Source: Leptothrix cholodnii SP-6
GTDB taxonomy: Bacteria > Pseudomonadota > Gammaproteobacteria > Burkholderiales > Burkholderiaceae_C
Length of the DNA: 64,000 nt
Assembly (NCBI RefSeq): GCF_000019785.1
Contig: NC_010524.1
Location: forward strand, 1,674,001 to 1,738,000
Reading direction: 5' to 3'
Shown: positions 63,939 through 64,000 of the stretch, piece after piece
Layout: every line of letters begins with the position of its first letter
Position numbering within the stretch: the first letter of the stretch is position 1
Program-made: the position numbers and the translations under genes
Notes under the pieces: generated by a model
Seen by the model: the letters and a program-made list of their open reading frames with translations, nothing else
The model's database searches: none
Told to the model about the DNA's origin: nothing

Positions 63939-64000
63939 GGTGGGGTCGATTGTGTCGTCCTGCGGGGCGCCCGGCGACGCTCAATCTGCGGGTCCGCGGG

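Overview
The window is GC-rich (by eye close to 70%) and almost fully coding, with no tRNA, rRNA, CRISPR array or insertion sequence that I can see. Gene content and order (queA and recG; YadG/YadH-type ABC exporter, bolA, murA, hisGDCBHAF; hisI-hisE-hinT-tatABC; flhB-flhA-flhF-flhG-like-fliA; pilT-pilU; PEP-CTERM proteins; c-type cytochromes) point to a motile, respiring betaproteobacterium of the Burkholderiales, most like the Leptothrix/Sphaerotilus/Rubrivivax group. The genus is inference. No stretch longer than about 300 bases lacks a gene.

Layout. 1-6.2 kb: truncated 7TMR-DISM sensor kinase, small cytochrome c, queA, an AbrB/Doc toxin-antitoxin pair and recG. 6.2-16.8 kb: TetR regulator divergent from a long co-directional run of ABC exporter, bolA, murA and seven histidine genes, closed by a strong terminator. 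16.8-20 kb: two paralogous PEP-CTERM proteins and a soluble receiver-kinase/NarL regulator pair. 20.2-26.7 kb: chemotaxis island (CheZ-like protein, CheY, CheA, two MCPs). 26.7-32.3 kb: FtsX-type permease, DODA-type dioxygenase, NIF3-like protein and a DegS-like protease. 32.3-35.1 kb: tatC-tatB-tatA-hinT-hisE-hisI, on the opposite strand to the rest of the his genes. 35.2-43 kb: pdxA, ubiA, a GGDEF-EAL protein, oxyR, cytochrome c4 and an HD-GYP protein. 43.2-51.4 kb: flagellar export and regulatory operon ending in fliA and a soluble MCP. 51.4-59 kb: small membrane protein, hemerythrin, glutamate dehydrogenase, proC, putA with a divergent Lrp regulator, and YggS. 59.1-64 kb: pilT, pilU, a second 7TMR-DISM kinase and a convergent NarL regulator.

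How the parts fit. Histidine biosynthesis is nearly complete in two blocks. Proline and glutamate metabolism (proC, putA, gdhA) form a second metabolic block. Motility and its control (chemotaxis, flagellar export, sigma-28, twitching ATPases, c-di-GMP turnover) make up much of the rest.

The most unusual signal is a dispersed element of about 80 bp at four operon junctions (murA/hisG, hisB/hisH, hisA/hisF, flhA/flhF). Each copy has no in-frame stop between the flanking genes. Each holds a mini-ORF ending in an overlap with the next start codon; three also begin in an overlap with the upstream stop. Each can fold into two hairpins, the second having a near-constant 15-nt loop on stems whose sequence differs but which still pair. 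It looks like an RNA-structured translational-coupling cassette. Second is an FlhG-position protein that has lost its P-loop but keeps the DQAxGLRR motif.
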